Source of the DNA: Paenibacillus xylanexedens
Lineage (GTDB): Bacteria > Bacillota > Bacilli > Paenibacillales > Paenibacillaceae
Assembly (NCBI RefSeq): GCF_007676705.1
Contig: NZ_VEBF01000006.1
Coordinates: forward strand, 1-64,000
Direction of reading: 5' to 3'
Length of the DNA: 64,000 bases
Shown: piece after piece, positions 34,901 to 42,426 of the stretch
Position numbering within the stretch: position 1 is the first letter of the stretch
Layout: each line of letters opens with the position of its first letter
The notes under the pieces: model-generated
The model's database searches: none
What the model was told of the DNA's origin: nothing
The model's input: only the letters and a program-made list of their open reading frames with translations
Program-made: the position numbers and the translations under genes

Positions 34901-35113
34901 CTTCGTGTTCTTGGCTTCAGCCGTGTTCCTCAGCGGATTCGGCCAGCGCAGCTCTGCAAGACGCAGAGCGGCAGGTTGAAACAGACGACCCCCGTCGCCA
35001 AAATTCAACCTTCTTACCACGTGGCTCCATGCATCCACACGCGGTTCCGATGTTTCACCGGAAAAACAAAAAAATACGTCACCAAGCCATACTCCATACA
35101 GCGATTGCATCAT
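31910..35113 (-). CDS. SNF2-family DEAD/DEAH-box helicase
   Basis: A 1067-residue ATPase. Residues ~1-560 form the bacterial SNF2-associated region (DUF3670-like). Then come the RecA-like lobes: Walker A ADDMGLGKTIQVI, motif II VLDEAQYIKN, MTGTPVENRLSELW, and the C-terminal helicase motifs SLRAGGVGLNLTRASHVVHY and DRVFRIGQNRNVQVHKL. Such proteins translocate on double-stranded DNA and move proteins, e.g. RapA-like. Paired with the SWIM-motif protein downstream. RBS GGGAG. Some SNF2-SWIM pairs are found in defence contexts, but nothing else here points to defence. Confidence 0.93.
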   Translation of the reverse strand: MMQSLYGVWLGDVFFCFSGETSEPRVDAWSHVVRRLNFGDGGRLFQPAALRLAELRWPNPLRNTAEAKNTKRRQLLGRTLEGLAVLPKDAFRLLLQWDDRLFNAAGIQVGEEMRYWIKAAQFTQELLLRGAIAPSAEFAAKTGARRRTGQETLTGVWRPRLQSEEDIERFRDLAEAMPPIGLAAPGAYASLEPETREEAGAAVLFSFMSGMIHAVVTSELEGMDSELSRYRTPYRRGSSPVGELWWNSLISMFRPVTVQGPTDDMTAFIHTLQDAGGTTMPVVGAEEMAPAEGQLKLVLRLEPPLGEHETIWGISFWVDSEQETSLRLPVRTIWAHPERDLDRGKVLYTSAAEQLLMALGHAAELAPELETALLTPRPEGIKLEQQGFFEFLTHAVPRLQKAGITVLMPSKWSRAGKRRAGLRLQMLNRGTERLPGATSALGMEQLVAFKAEPMLDGKPVTAEELAALAESTVPYVMFRGEWIEVDTKEIRQVLRYMKKEEEQYMPLSEWLHLAADEGEDSAWKGLSVFGAESDGLLAFLLDGQVLRSIEPRQVPAELHGELRPYQERGYQWLSAMRELGFGVCLADDMGLGKTIQVITCLLDRKHEERQAAEEEARENELLNGSDDSFPADQHTNEQPVHLPALIVCPTSLLGNWQRELKRFAPDLSLYIHHGGQRLHGNDFQAEAQTHDIVLTTYHLAGRDGPDLASLHWSTIVLDEAQYIKNYRTKQAQSVMRLSTLHRIAMTGTPVENRLSELWSIFQFLNPGYLGTASSFRQRYTGLGPSEENAASLRELHRLVSPFMLRRLKSDPDIRKDLPEKLELKSYCSLTPEQTVLYQRVVDDLMGGLDGRNGIARKGIVLSSLTKLKQICDHPVLADSNRKDHGKAEASGKMERLLELLDAIRDNGESALIFTQYVAMGDLLVARLKQRYEEEPYFLHGGVSKAQRDDMVETFQKGEGPSMFVLSLRAGGVGLNLTRASHVVHYDRWWNPAVENQATDRVFRIGQNRNVQVHKLICQGTLEERIDELIESKKALSEQVVGSGENWLTEMSDDELRGLISLQGETWL

Positions 35114-35213
35114 TAAAGTCTCCCGTCATCCCTTCGCATTGTTACTCTCCATCATATACGAAAATGACCGGATTTAAAAACCTTTACCCATAAAAAGTGG
35201 TTATTTCGATGGT

Positions 35214-35377
35214 TAGGGCGTGTCTCAAAACTCACTGAAGTGCATCTTTTACCCCCTTTTCTCCCCCTGCTGCGTCAATTTCCCTTGACGTGCCCCGACA
35301 CGCCTGCGGAAAACTTTCTTGCTTGGAACGAAAATTCGGCAAAATCTGCTTCCTTCGGAGTTTTCAGACACGCCCTA
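35214..35377. mobile_element. MITE-like element, 164 bp, with 20-bp terminal inverted repeats
   Basis: The ends TAGGGCGTGTCTCAAAACTC (35214-35233) and GAGTTTTCAGACACGCCCTA (35358-35377) are inverted repeats with one mismatch. No reading frame for a transposase fits inside. The TA at each outer edge could be a duplicated TA target. GGGCGTGTCTGAAAA-type ends occur on IS5-group elements, so a non-autonomous derivative is likely. It lies between the SNF2 gene and the cheW terminator. Confidence 0.65.
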
Positions 35378-35388
35378 GCGGCACAAAA

Positions 35389-35426
35389 AAATGTCCCTTC
35401 TCCCGAAAAGCGGATGAGGAACATTT
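35389..35426 (-). terminator. Terminator after the CheW-like gene
   Basis: On the minus strand AAATGTTCCTcaTCCGC pairs with CGGgAGAAGGgACATTT with small mismatches, followed by TTTTG. The MITE-like element starts right behind it. Confidence 0.7.
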
Positions 35427-35477
35427 GGGTCAACCGAAGGATAATACTGAATATTGAAAGAATTACGGATCGTTACA

Positions 35478-35912
35478 TTACGATGATCTGATCAAGCTGC
35501 CCAGCAATACATCCAGATTCAAAATGCCTGCACGATGGTCTTCACAGAACCCGATCTTGTCAAAAACACCAAGCATGAAACGGCGGTGTTCCTCAGCTGG
35601 TTCCTCGAAACGATCATAACTTACAACAGAATCGACCATATCTACGATCAGCGGCACGAATCCACCTTTGTAAGGCACCACAATAATACGAGTAGAAGAG
35701 GTATCCTCCTGGTCCGGCATGCCTAACAATACACGAAGACTCACAACTGAAACGACCTTACCGTACAACGAAGCAAAGCCCCGGATCTCCGGACTTCCAA
35801 ATGGAACTGTTGTTACCTGCACCATTCTGATAATCTCATGAACTTCATCAATTCGAAGTGCAAAGATCTGGTCTCCTACCGAAAAATTAATATATTGCAT
35901 TCCCTCGTCCAT
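35478..35912 (-). CDS. CheW-like chemotaxis adaptor
   Basis: A protein of 144 residues filling one CheW domain: QYINFSVGDQIFALRIDEVH, TVPFGSPEIRGFASLYGKVV, VPLIVDMVDSVVSYDRFEEP. CheW links receptors to the CheA kinase. No cheA is near, so this single-domain protein may serve the chemoreceptor encoded divergently at 36290. I chose the ATG at 35912 with GGGGATAA upstream; ATGs at 35924 and 35900 are alternatives. Confidence 0.88.
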   Translation of the reverse strand: MDEGMQYINFSVGDQIFALRIDEVHEIIRMVQVTTVPFGSPEIRGFASLYGKVVSVVSLRVLLGMPDQEDTSSTRIIVVPYKGGFVPLIVDMVDSVVSYDRFEEPAEEHRRFMLGVFDKIGFCEDHRAGILNLDVLLGSLIRSS

Positions 35913-36022
35913 AATTATCCCCATACCCTCTCATTCCGTATAATCAGATCCATGTAAAATATTTAAATAAAACTACAAGAAGAGCACTTTATTTGGCAAA
36001 GTGACCTGCTTATGATTCACAT

Positions 36023-36199
36023 TCACCAAGTCACCACAGGTACTTTCGTCCCATTAGTTGTTACTTTGGTGTATCGGTTATTTTCAAGCAAATGTTTAGG
36101 CTTCAGATCAATTTTGCCAACTTCAATAGACGTTGCATTACCGGTTACTGTCTTTGCTTTGTTCATTTGTTTGTGCCCATGCAGCGACTTGATTCTCAT
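36023..36199 (-). CDS. Possible small protein or gene remnant, 58 residues
   Basis: A minus-strand frame between cheW and the receptor gene. It reads like real coding sequence (GNATSIEVGKIDLKPKHLLE, then YTKVTTNGTKVPVVTW at the end) but has no clear Shine-Dalgarno. It may be the tail of a decayed wall-associated protein. Weakly supported. Confidence 0.25.
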   Translation of the reverse strand: MRIKSLHGHKQMNKAKTVTGNATSIEVGKIDLKPKHLLENNRYTKVTTNGTKVPVVTW

Positions 36200-36289
36200 C
36201 CGTTCAGTTCATCTACCAAAGGCCATATAAAATCACAGCATAAACTACCGATATAAATAGTATATACAGGATCAGAAAAGAGGAAAATC

Positions 36290-38269
36290 ATGACGCTCAA
36301 AACCAAAGTTATTATCATCGTCACCACCATCTGTATTCTGCTCGCAGCGCCACTTAGCTATATCGCTTTGTACGTGATTGAAAAGCAAGCGACAGAATCC
36401 GTGGATAATGAGTTGCAAAGCACAGTCCAAAAAGCAGTAACAGAAGTCAATGGATGGGCTCTAACTCAAGCCAAAGTCATTGAAACACTGGGCAAAGTCA
36501 TTGATGATACGGTACCACTCAATGAGATCAGCATGGAGCATCTGCAAGCTTTCCAACTGGCCTCCAACAAAGAGGATATCGCCACCATTTATTTCGGTCT
36601 CGAAGACGGTACATATCTAGACGGAGCAGGTTTTATCCCGGATGCAACCTTCGATGCACGCGAGCGTCCATGGTACGTGGCCATTAAAGCGTCGAATCAA
36701 CTCACGTTCAGTGATGCTTATGTCACCAAGGCCGGCATACAGTCCATATTTATCGGTGTGCCGCTACATGACGAGAATGGGAATTTCCAAGGTGCCATAT
36801 CGGAAAATATCTCACTCGATTCCATTAAGGATGAGATTAATTCGATCCATACAGATAACGGATTTACCTTTTTGCTGGACCAGAAGGGTGTTGTGCTCTC
36901 ACATCCGAATCATGAGCTGTTGAATACACCTCTTGCCGAACAAAGTGACTATACCGATATTGTGGGCACGATGCTTAAGCAACCTAACGGATTGTCGGAA
37001 TACACGTATAATAACGATCGGCAGTTAATCTATTACGAGAAAATTCCGAATACCAACTGGATTGTGGCAACCTCCATCTCCAAAGCAGCAGCCTTGGCGG
37101 AATTCACCAAGACAAGACAGCTGTATCTGGCGTTTATCGTTATTTTCACTGTGATTCTGGCAGCTCTGGCCTACTTCTTCGCGCTCAGAACGATTAAACC
37201 CCTGCTGAATATGAAGAACAGTGCGCAACAATTGGCCGCAGGAGACCTTACGGTGCAAGTTGCCGTCAAAGGTAAAGATGAAATCGCCCAGTTAGGCACT
37301 TCTTTCAATGCCATGTCCACTTCTCTGCGTCAATTGATTCAACAAGTGGATCACTCTGCACAGCAAGTACAGGCCTCTTCTCAAACGATGTATAAGGAAG
37401 CTTCCGGCAGCAATGAAATTGCAGGCCAGATCTCCACAGTCATTGAAGAGATTGCCAAGGGTGCAGGCGAACAGGCTGAATCCATCCAATCCGGTGCAGA
37501 GATGGTATCTGGCATTAATCAAGTCATTGACCAAATTACAGATGAGGCTCATCAAGCTTCGCAAACCATACTGGATGTTACTCAGGCCATGGAAAGCGGT
37601 ACAAGTGCTATCAGCCGCCAGATGGATCTTTCTGAAGTCGGACAACAATCCACGACTCGGGTCGAAACATCCAATGAACTACTACTTAGCAAAATTGGAG
37701 CAATCTCCGAAATTACGGGCAGTATTAAGAATATTGCGGCTCAAACCAATCTGCTGGCCTTGAATGCATCTATTGAAGCTGCCCGTGCTGGAGAGCATGG
37801 CAGAGGATTCGCGGTGGTGGCGGGTGAGGTTCGCAAACTGGCAGAACAGTCCTCCCAGTCTGTAGCGGGTATCGATCAGCTGTTGAATGATCTCAATCAT
37901 GCAGGTCAGCAAAGTGCAGCAGAGCTGGAGCAATTCAGGTTGAATAGTTCAGCGCAATCTGACTCTATGGCAGAGACGTCGGCTTCTTTTGAGAATATCC
38001 GTCAGTCCATTGAGGAGATTATTCATCAGATCAATTCCATTACTTCGGGCATGAACAGTATCAAATCAGGTGCTGCTCAGGTCTCTGACGTCATTACAGG
38101 GCTCGCAGCGGTTGCCGAGCAAAGTGCAGCTTCGACCGAAGAAGCTGCGTCTTCGACCACGGAGCAATCCGAGTCCATTGGTAATATCGCAGATGCCGCC
38201 AAAGCATTATCGGATCATGCGGATCAGTTGCTATTGGAAGTCAGTCGTTTCAATACGGAGAGTAAGTAA
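36290..38269 (+). CDS. Methyl-accepting chemotaxis protein (dCache sensor)
   Basis: A 659-residue chemoreceptor. TM1 ~7-28; extracellular double-Cache domain ~30-280 (ARERPWYVAIKASNQLTFSD and VLSHPNHELLN are typical of dCache_1); TM2 ~283-303; HAMP ~305-358; cytoplasmic signalling domain to the end with the tip NASIEAARAGEHGRGFAVVA. Ligands are likely small molecules such as amino acids but cannot be named. RBS AGAGGAAAA. Divergent from the CheW-like gene; terminator at 38300. Confidence 0.95.
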   Translation: MTLKTKVIIIVTTICILLAAPLSYIALYVIEKQATESVDNELQSTVQKAVTEVNGWALTQAKVIETLGKVIDDTVPLNEISMEHLQAFQLASNKEDIATIYFGLEDGTYLDGAGFIPDATFDARERPWYVAIKASNQLTFSDAYVTKAGIQSIFIGVPLHDENGNFQGAISENISLDSIKDEINSIHTDNGFTFLLDQKGVVLSHPNHELLNTPLAEQSDYTDIVGTMLKQPNGLSEYTYNNDRQLIYYEKIPNTNWIVATSISKAAALAEFTKTRQLYLAFIVIFTVILAALAYFFALRTIKPLLNMKNSAQQLAAGDLTVQVAVKGKDEIAQLGTSFNAMSTSLRQLIQQVDHSAQQVQASSQTMYKEASGSNEIAGQISTVIEEIAKGAGEQAESIQSGAEMVSGINQVIDQITDEAHQASQTILDVTQAMESGTSAISRQMDLSEVGQQSTTRVETSNELLLSKIGAISEITGSIKNIAAQTNLLALNASIEAARAGEHGRGFAVVAGEVRKLAEQSSQSVAGIDQLLNDLNHAGQQSAAELEQFRLNSSAQSDSMAETSASFENIRQSIEEIIHQINSITSGMNSIKSGAAQVSDVITGLAAVAEQSAASTEEAASSTTEQSESIGNIADAAKALSDHADQLLLEVSRFNTESK

Positions 38270-38299
38270 CCTGACATCAATCTCATTAATTTCGTTGCA

Positions 38300-38344
38300 A
38301 AAAAAGACCAAAGATCAGCTTGATGCCGATCTTTGGTCTTTTTT
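38300..38344 (+). terminator. Terminator of the chemoreceptor gene
   Basis: AAAAAGACCAAAGATC pairs with GATCTTTGGTCTTTTT around TGATGCC-containing loop; strong T-run follows. Confidence 0.9.
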
Positions 38345-38407
38345 ATCCCCATATTTATGGATCTGTTTCTATGTTTTCAAATACTTGGAACAAAAAAACG
38401 GAATTTC

Positions 38408-38642
38408 TGTGGATAACTTATATTTTCGCTCCAAAATGGCTGTTTTATGGAGTGAAAACATGAGTTATACCTGATTTGTGGATAAGTTGTGCACATATTG
38501 CACACATGCTGTGGATATGTTTAGCGTTTCATGTGGATATTCATTATTTTAATGTGGACATGTTGTGTATTTGTTTGTAAATCTGACGTAAAATCTGAAT
38601 TTTCGCCCCAGTTATCCATTACTGTGGACACGTTGTGGACAT
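38408..38642. promoter_or_regulatory. DnaA-box cluster 1
   Basis: Two perfect boxes TGTGGATAA (38408-38416, 38477-38485), plus near-matches TGTGGATAT (38510, 38532), TGTGGACAT (38553, 38634), TGTGGACAC (38623) and an opposite TTATCCATT (38612). Seven of eight point the same way. The cluster fills the 320-bp gene-free gap between the chemoreceptor terminator and the aminopeptidase gene. Confidence 0.5.
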
Positions 38643-38663
38643 GCCCGATTTGCTTCACTCTGG

Positions 38664-39611
38664 TTATTCCACCAGTTCACCCTGACGCATAATCAGCTTA
38701 TCATCGATATACACATCCGGCTTTTGCACAACTGCATCGATATGCACACCGGCGGCAATCGTTCCACCGAATGTATTATTGCTGCCAAAGGCCACATGAA
38801 TCGTGCCATACACTTTCTCATCTTCCAGCACTACACCCGTGATTCTCGCCTTGTTATTGGTCCCAATTCCGAATTCGCCGAGAAAGCGACCATCCCCCTC
38901 GCCAAGTGTTGCCAGTAATTGCGCCCCATCCGGGCCTTCAGCTGAAACCAAACGTCCTTCCTTGACGGTTAATATCATCGGTTCACGAAGTGCACCGATT
39001 CCAGCAACGGAGCCATCTACAACAATACGGCCTTCGCCTTTACCCTCAACCGGAGCAATATAGGCTTCTCCAGATGGCAAATTGCCTGATTCACCGGGGT
39101 TCAAGTACATGCCTGTGCTCGGTACACCGTTACGATCTTCAATGGAAAAGGACAGACTATGCCCCTGCTTCTCTATTCGTACATGACGACCTGCAGTTAA
39201 TAGAGCTGTCACCTTCTCGGTTAATGCCTTTACTTGTGAGTATTCAGCCGTAATTGCTCCGTTCACAAACATATCCTCTGTCATGCCAGGCATGGTTGCC
39301 ACTCGAGTTCCTGATGCAGCAGCTTGTTTGCGTGCTTGGGTATGCGTTAATGAATATCGCGTTACACACACGGCTACATCTGCCCGAATCATGGCATCCG
39401 CGATTGGCGCAGGTGGCTCTTCACCGGATCTGCTGCGTTCCTTCATGATTAACAGGACTGATTCTGCTCCAAGTGCTTTGCCTGCCTCATAGATGGATTC
39501 GGCCAAATCCCGTTTCATATCGTCTGCGACAACCACCAGATTCTCTCCGCTACGTAGTCCCAGACACTCGATTAGCACATTTTTACTAATCTCCACACGT
39601 TGCTGACTCAT
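38664..39611 (-). CDS. M29-like aminopeptidase family protein
   Basis: A 315-residue soluble protein resembling the smaller leucyl-aminopeptidase/NicX-like proteins related to M29: VLIECLGLRSGENLVVVADD at the start, EAYIAPVEGKGEGRIVVDGS in the middle, and the metal-binding region GTIHVAFGSNNTFGG...GVHID near the end. M29 enzymes use two metals to remove N-terminal residues. Active-site assignment is by resemblance only. Alone on the minus strand between the DnaA-box cluster and the reductase-hydrolase gene. Confidence 0.75.
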   Translation of the reverse strand: MSQQRVEISKNVLIECLGLRSGENLVVVADDMKRDLAESIYEAGKALGAESVLLIMKERSRSGEEPPAPIADAMIRADVAVCVTRYSLTHTQARKQAAASGTRVATMPGMTEDMFVNGAITAEYSQVKALTEKVTALLTAGRHVRIEKQGHSLSFSIEDRNGVPSTGMYLNPGESGNLPSGEAYIAPVEGKGEGRIVVDGSVAGIGALREPMILTVKEGRLVSAEGPDGAQLLATLGEGDGRFLGEFGIGTNNKARITGVVLEDEKVYGTIHVAFGSNNTFGGTIAAGVHIDAVVQKPDVYIDDKLIMRQGELVE

Positions 39612-39710
39612 ACATTCATCTCTCCTGTCTTTGGTTCATCTCTTCACAACTCGACTTGACCCTTTCGACAGTTGGCACGGGATTCCTGCATATCCGAACC
39701 GAATCTGAAC

Positions 39711-41663
39711 TCATCTCACGTTATCAGACCATTCGACGAGGATTGAAGCTGTTTCCTTATACTGATACGTCGGAAAGTAATGTCCATAGGGCACATCTAT
39801 GCGTTTGATCTTCGGGTTCATATCCCGGGGATAGTGATATTCCGGATCTTCCTTGGCCCATACGACCAGCGCATTCTTGGCATAATGCTGACTTTCCATT
39901 TTCGCCCACAACGTTGATCTCGCGCCTTTCCTCTGACCCGAGTGGATCCAGCGCAACAGGTCTGCATGTGCTCCTGCAATGCGAGGGGATTGGAGACTGG
40001 AGCGTATTCTCTTGCCCATGGTATGGGCCATAACACTGCCGTCGCCTACGCCGCTATAGGCACTGAACATTTGAATCCAACTTTTCTCCGATCTGCCACG
40101 CAGCAGAGAGCGCATCACCCCTCTTGGCAAACGCGAAATCCATCTCAGCACATTCGGATTCGAATTGTTAGCTACTGGCTGAAGCAAACCCAACCGAATG
40201 TCTGTCCGCCCGCTACGCATATGTGCCGCAGCTGCAATAGCTGCACCGATCGAATGACCCACCAGCTTCACCGGACCTTTAAACTCACCGAGCGCCTGAA
40301 GCAATGCATCCACCTGACCTTCAAATGCTTCATCCCCCTGATGTACAGGGGACCGTCCAAATCCAGCGAGATCGATTAACCATACCGGGTTCCCGGTCCG
40401 TTCCCTAAGCTGTTGTCCCAAAGGTAACATCTCATCCGCAGATTGAAGCAAACCATGTACAATAATCCACGGCTCACCCTCACCTTCCCAACCAAGCATA
40501 GCCATATTTCCGCTCCGCGACCGAATATAATCTGTCGGAAAACCCTCAGGTAGCGGCGTATAACGAAGACGATAGTCCAGATCGGCTGTAACCAGCGGAA
40601 GCTGTTCCCGGATGTCCGGCCAGGATTGCCCCATGCGTGTGAACAGAGCCTCCGTCTCTTCAACCGGGAATGACCGGTTGGTAATAAAAGCAACCGACTC
40701 CGCTGGAACACCACTGATGCGTGTGCCCCCAGATTTCATGATCCATTGGATCCATGGTAGTGGCACAGCCCCTTTGGGCTTGGGTACGTCCAATTGCTGT
40801 GCCAGAAGCTGCAACAGTTCCTTCATATTGGGACTGTCTTCCTTCCGCGCCAATAGTGGATAGGTTCCTCCGACTGGAGCGGTTTCCCTCGATAGAAAAA
40901 CAAGCGTCTGTGCAACAATGTCATTCTCCACAAGCGGTAACCAATAGGATGAACCTCCCGGCACGACCGGCATAAGTCCTTTCTGAATCGCCTGAATGAG
41001 CAGGCCAATCCCACCCGTTTGCTCGGTTTCACCGGTGGGACGCGGTCCAACCACTGTACTCGGATTCACAACGGATAAGGGATAGTTATGCTGCTCTGCA
41101 TGCTCGCGAATATGCAGATCGGCATGAAACTTCATCTCTTCATACGCACTTTCATTGTTATCCACATGCTCAACCTGTAGATAGTTCCCCTGTGCATTCC
41201 GCTCTCCATAAGGACTCATATAACCAACAACGTGGATAAAGTGTCTTAATCCGTGGTTACGGTGGATTTCCCGTGCAAGCTGTGCCACTTCTCTGGCCCC
41301 GTTCATAAATATCTGCTCTGCTACTTTTCGGTCCAAGGTAACGTCCATGGTTCCACCCGCATGCATGATTACATTTGCTTCAAGAGCACGCTCCCGATCC
41401 GCTGTAGTCATTCCAAGACCCGAATGGGATAAATCACCCGTAATAAATGTAATTCGGTCGAAATTCTTCACTCCGTAAGCCTTCAGCACCGTTCTGGCTC
41501 GCTGTTCCGAACGAACCAACAAGAGCAATTGTGCCTCTCCCTGCGTGAGTTGCTTGACCGTTTCTTTGCCAATAAAACCTGTGCTGCCTGTCATGAAGAT
41601 GATCGTTGCTGCATTATCAGCCTTGCCCATTACCTTATTTATTCTTGTCGTATGTACACTCAT
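39711..41663 (-). CDS. NAD(P)-dependent reductase fused to alpha/beta hydrolase
   Basis: A 650-residue two-domain protein. Residues ~18-370: extended SDR of the thioester-reductase/male-sterility type, with nucleotide motif TGSTGFIG (26-33) and catalytic Tyr/Lys in YEEMK. Residues ~390-650: alpha/beta hydrolase with nucleophile elbow GHSIGA, acid region AKEDPEY and final His in YGHYFPT. The pairing suggests work on fatty-acyl or thioester substrates with ester cleavage. The start has AAAGGAG. Its promoter carries the same palindrome as the adjacent tetR gene, so it is probably that regulator's target. Confidence 0.85.
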   Translation of the reverse strand: MSVHTTRINKVMGKADNAATIIFMTGSTGFIGKETVKQLTQGEAQLLLLVRSEQRARTVLKAYGVKNFDRITFITGDLSHSGLGMTTADRERALEANVIMHAGGTMDVTLDRKVAEQIFMNGAREVAQLAREIHRNHGLRHFIHVVGYMSPYGERNAQGNYLQVEHVDNNESAYEEMKFHADLHIREHAEQHNYPLSVVNPSTVVGPRPTGETEQTGGIGLLIQAIQKGLMPVVPGGSSYWLPLVENDIVAQTLVFLSRETAPVGGTYPLLARKEDSPNMKELLQLLAQQLDVPKPKGAVPLPWIQWIMKSGGTRISGVPAESVAFITNRSFPVEETEALFTRMGQSWPDIREQLPLVTADLDYRLRYTPLPEGFPTDYIRSRSGNMAMLGWEGEGEPWIIVHGLLQSADEMLPLGQQLRERTGNPVWLIDLAGFGRSPVHQGDEAFEGQVDALLQALGEFKGPVKLVGHSIGAAIAAAAHMRSGRTDIRLGLLQPVANNSNPNVLRWISRLPRGVMRSLLRGRSEKSWIQMFSAYSGVGDGSVMAHTMGKRIRSSLQSPRIAGAHADLLRWIHSGQRKGARSTLWAKMESQHYAKNALVVWAKEDPEYHYPRDMNPKIKRIDVPYGHYFPTYQYKETASILVEWSDNVR

Positions 41664-41681
41664 TCTGTTACAGCTCCTTTT

Positions 41682-41705
41682 AGTACTATGTAGTACTAGT
41701 TATAT
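41682..41705. promoter_or_regulatory. TetR operator upstream of the reductase-hydrolase gene
   Basis: AGTACTA-TG-TAGTACT is a perfect 7-bp-arm palindrome, followed by AGTTA. The same sequence with two or three changes recurs at 42349-42372 upstream of tetR. It lies just before the reductase-hydrolase Shine-Dalgarno. Confidence 0.7.
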
Positions 41706-41707
41706 TC

Positions 41708-41733
41708 AAAAAAAGAGCTTCGATTAACGAAGC
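41708..41733 (-). terminator. Terminator overlapping the tetR stop codon
   Basis: Minus strand GCTTCG-TTAAT-CGAAGC, then TCTTTTTTT. The loop contains the TAA stop of tetR, so the tetR transcript ends right at its gene and the reductase-hydrolase gene needs its own promoter. Confidence 0.75.
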
Positions 41734-42344
41734 ATCTGACAAAACGTACGTGCCGACTGTTCTATAATCCCTACATCACGGGCAGTTCCCGCAAGAATAA
41801 GTGAACCTTCCAGGGCTGCAATAAATAACAAAGCGGACGGTCCTGGCTCGATTCCCTGGCGAAATTCACCGCGATCCAGACCTTGCTGAAATAGCTTTTC
41901 CACCATTGGTCTAAGCTCCCGAAAGAATCTGGATATGCTCTCCTTCACTTGGGGTGCAGTGTCGGGTGTCTGCATATATAGCGTAACAAAAGGACAGCTC
42001 CCTTCGTAATTTCGGCCTTCAATGCCTGCCGATAGCAAAGCCATGAATGAGTAGATGCGTTCTTCCACCCCTCGCTCACGCTGACTGAGCAGCAAGTACA
42101 ACTCCGATTCATACTGGGCAATCCAGTACTGCACCACGGCCTGAAGCAATTCCTCCTTGTTTTTAAAATGATAATAAATGTTGGACTTGGATACTCCACT
42201 TACCCGTACGACCTCATCCATGCTGACGTAGCTGTATCCCTGACGCAGGAATAACTGTGCAGCCACTTCAACCGCCTTCGTCCGGTTCACCGGATTGGAA
42301 CTTTTGGATTTGGCAGATCCTGTGATCGATTTTTGATTTGTCAT
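41724..42344 (-). CDS. TetR/AcrR-family transcriptional regulator
   Basis: A 206-residue repressor. Residues ~20-68 hold the TetR helix-turn-helix: AVEVAAQLFLRQGYSYVSMD followed by EVVRVSGVSKSNIYYHFKNK. The C-terminal ligand domain resembles the YcdC/QacR-like group. No Shine-Dalgarno precedes the ATG, and the predicted -10 ends only 7 nt before it, so the mRNA is probably leaderless. It likely represses itself and the reductase-hydrolase gene through matching operators. Confidence 0.9.
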   Translation of the reverse strand: MTNQKSITGSAKSKSSNPVNRTKAVEVAAQLFLRQGYSYVSMDEVVRVSGVSKSNIYYHFKNKEELLQAVVQYWIAQYESELYLLLSQRERGVEERIYSFMALLSAGIEGRNYEGSCPFVTLYMQTPDTAPQVKESISRFFRELRPMVEKLFQQGLDRGEFRQGIEPGPSALLFIAALEGSLILAGTARDVGIIEQSARTFCQMLR

Positions 42345-42348
42345 AATT

Positions 42349-42380
42349 AGAACTATATAGTACTAGTTAAATAAAAACAA
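42349..42380 (-). promoter_or_regulatory. tetR promoter with overlapping operator
   Basis: Minus strand: -35 TTGTTT (42375-42380), 17-bp spacer, -10 TATAGT (42352-42357), then 7 nt to the ATG. The operator AGAACTATATAGTACTAG (from 42349) covers the -10 and part of the spacer and matches the site at 41682. Confidence 0.7.
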
Positions 42381-42426
42381 GTTTTTCTGTTAACAAAAGA
42401 TACTCTCTTGCTTAAGTTCCACTCAC

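Noticed and set aside
31910..35113. SNF2 helicase as part of a DISARM- or similar defence island
   Set aside because: No methyltransferase, PLD, DUF1998 or nuclease gene is adjacent; the neighbours are housekeeping genes.
36012..36230. 72-codon plus-strand frame before the chemoreceptor gene
   Set aside because: The opposite strand reads more like coding sequence, and no RBS precedes this frame.
38408..38642. DnaA-box cluster as oriC
   Set aside because: No dnaA-dnaN, rnpA or gyrase genes and no clear AT-rich unwinding stretch flank it.
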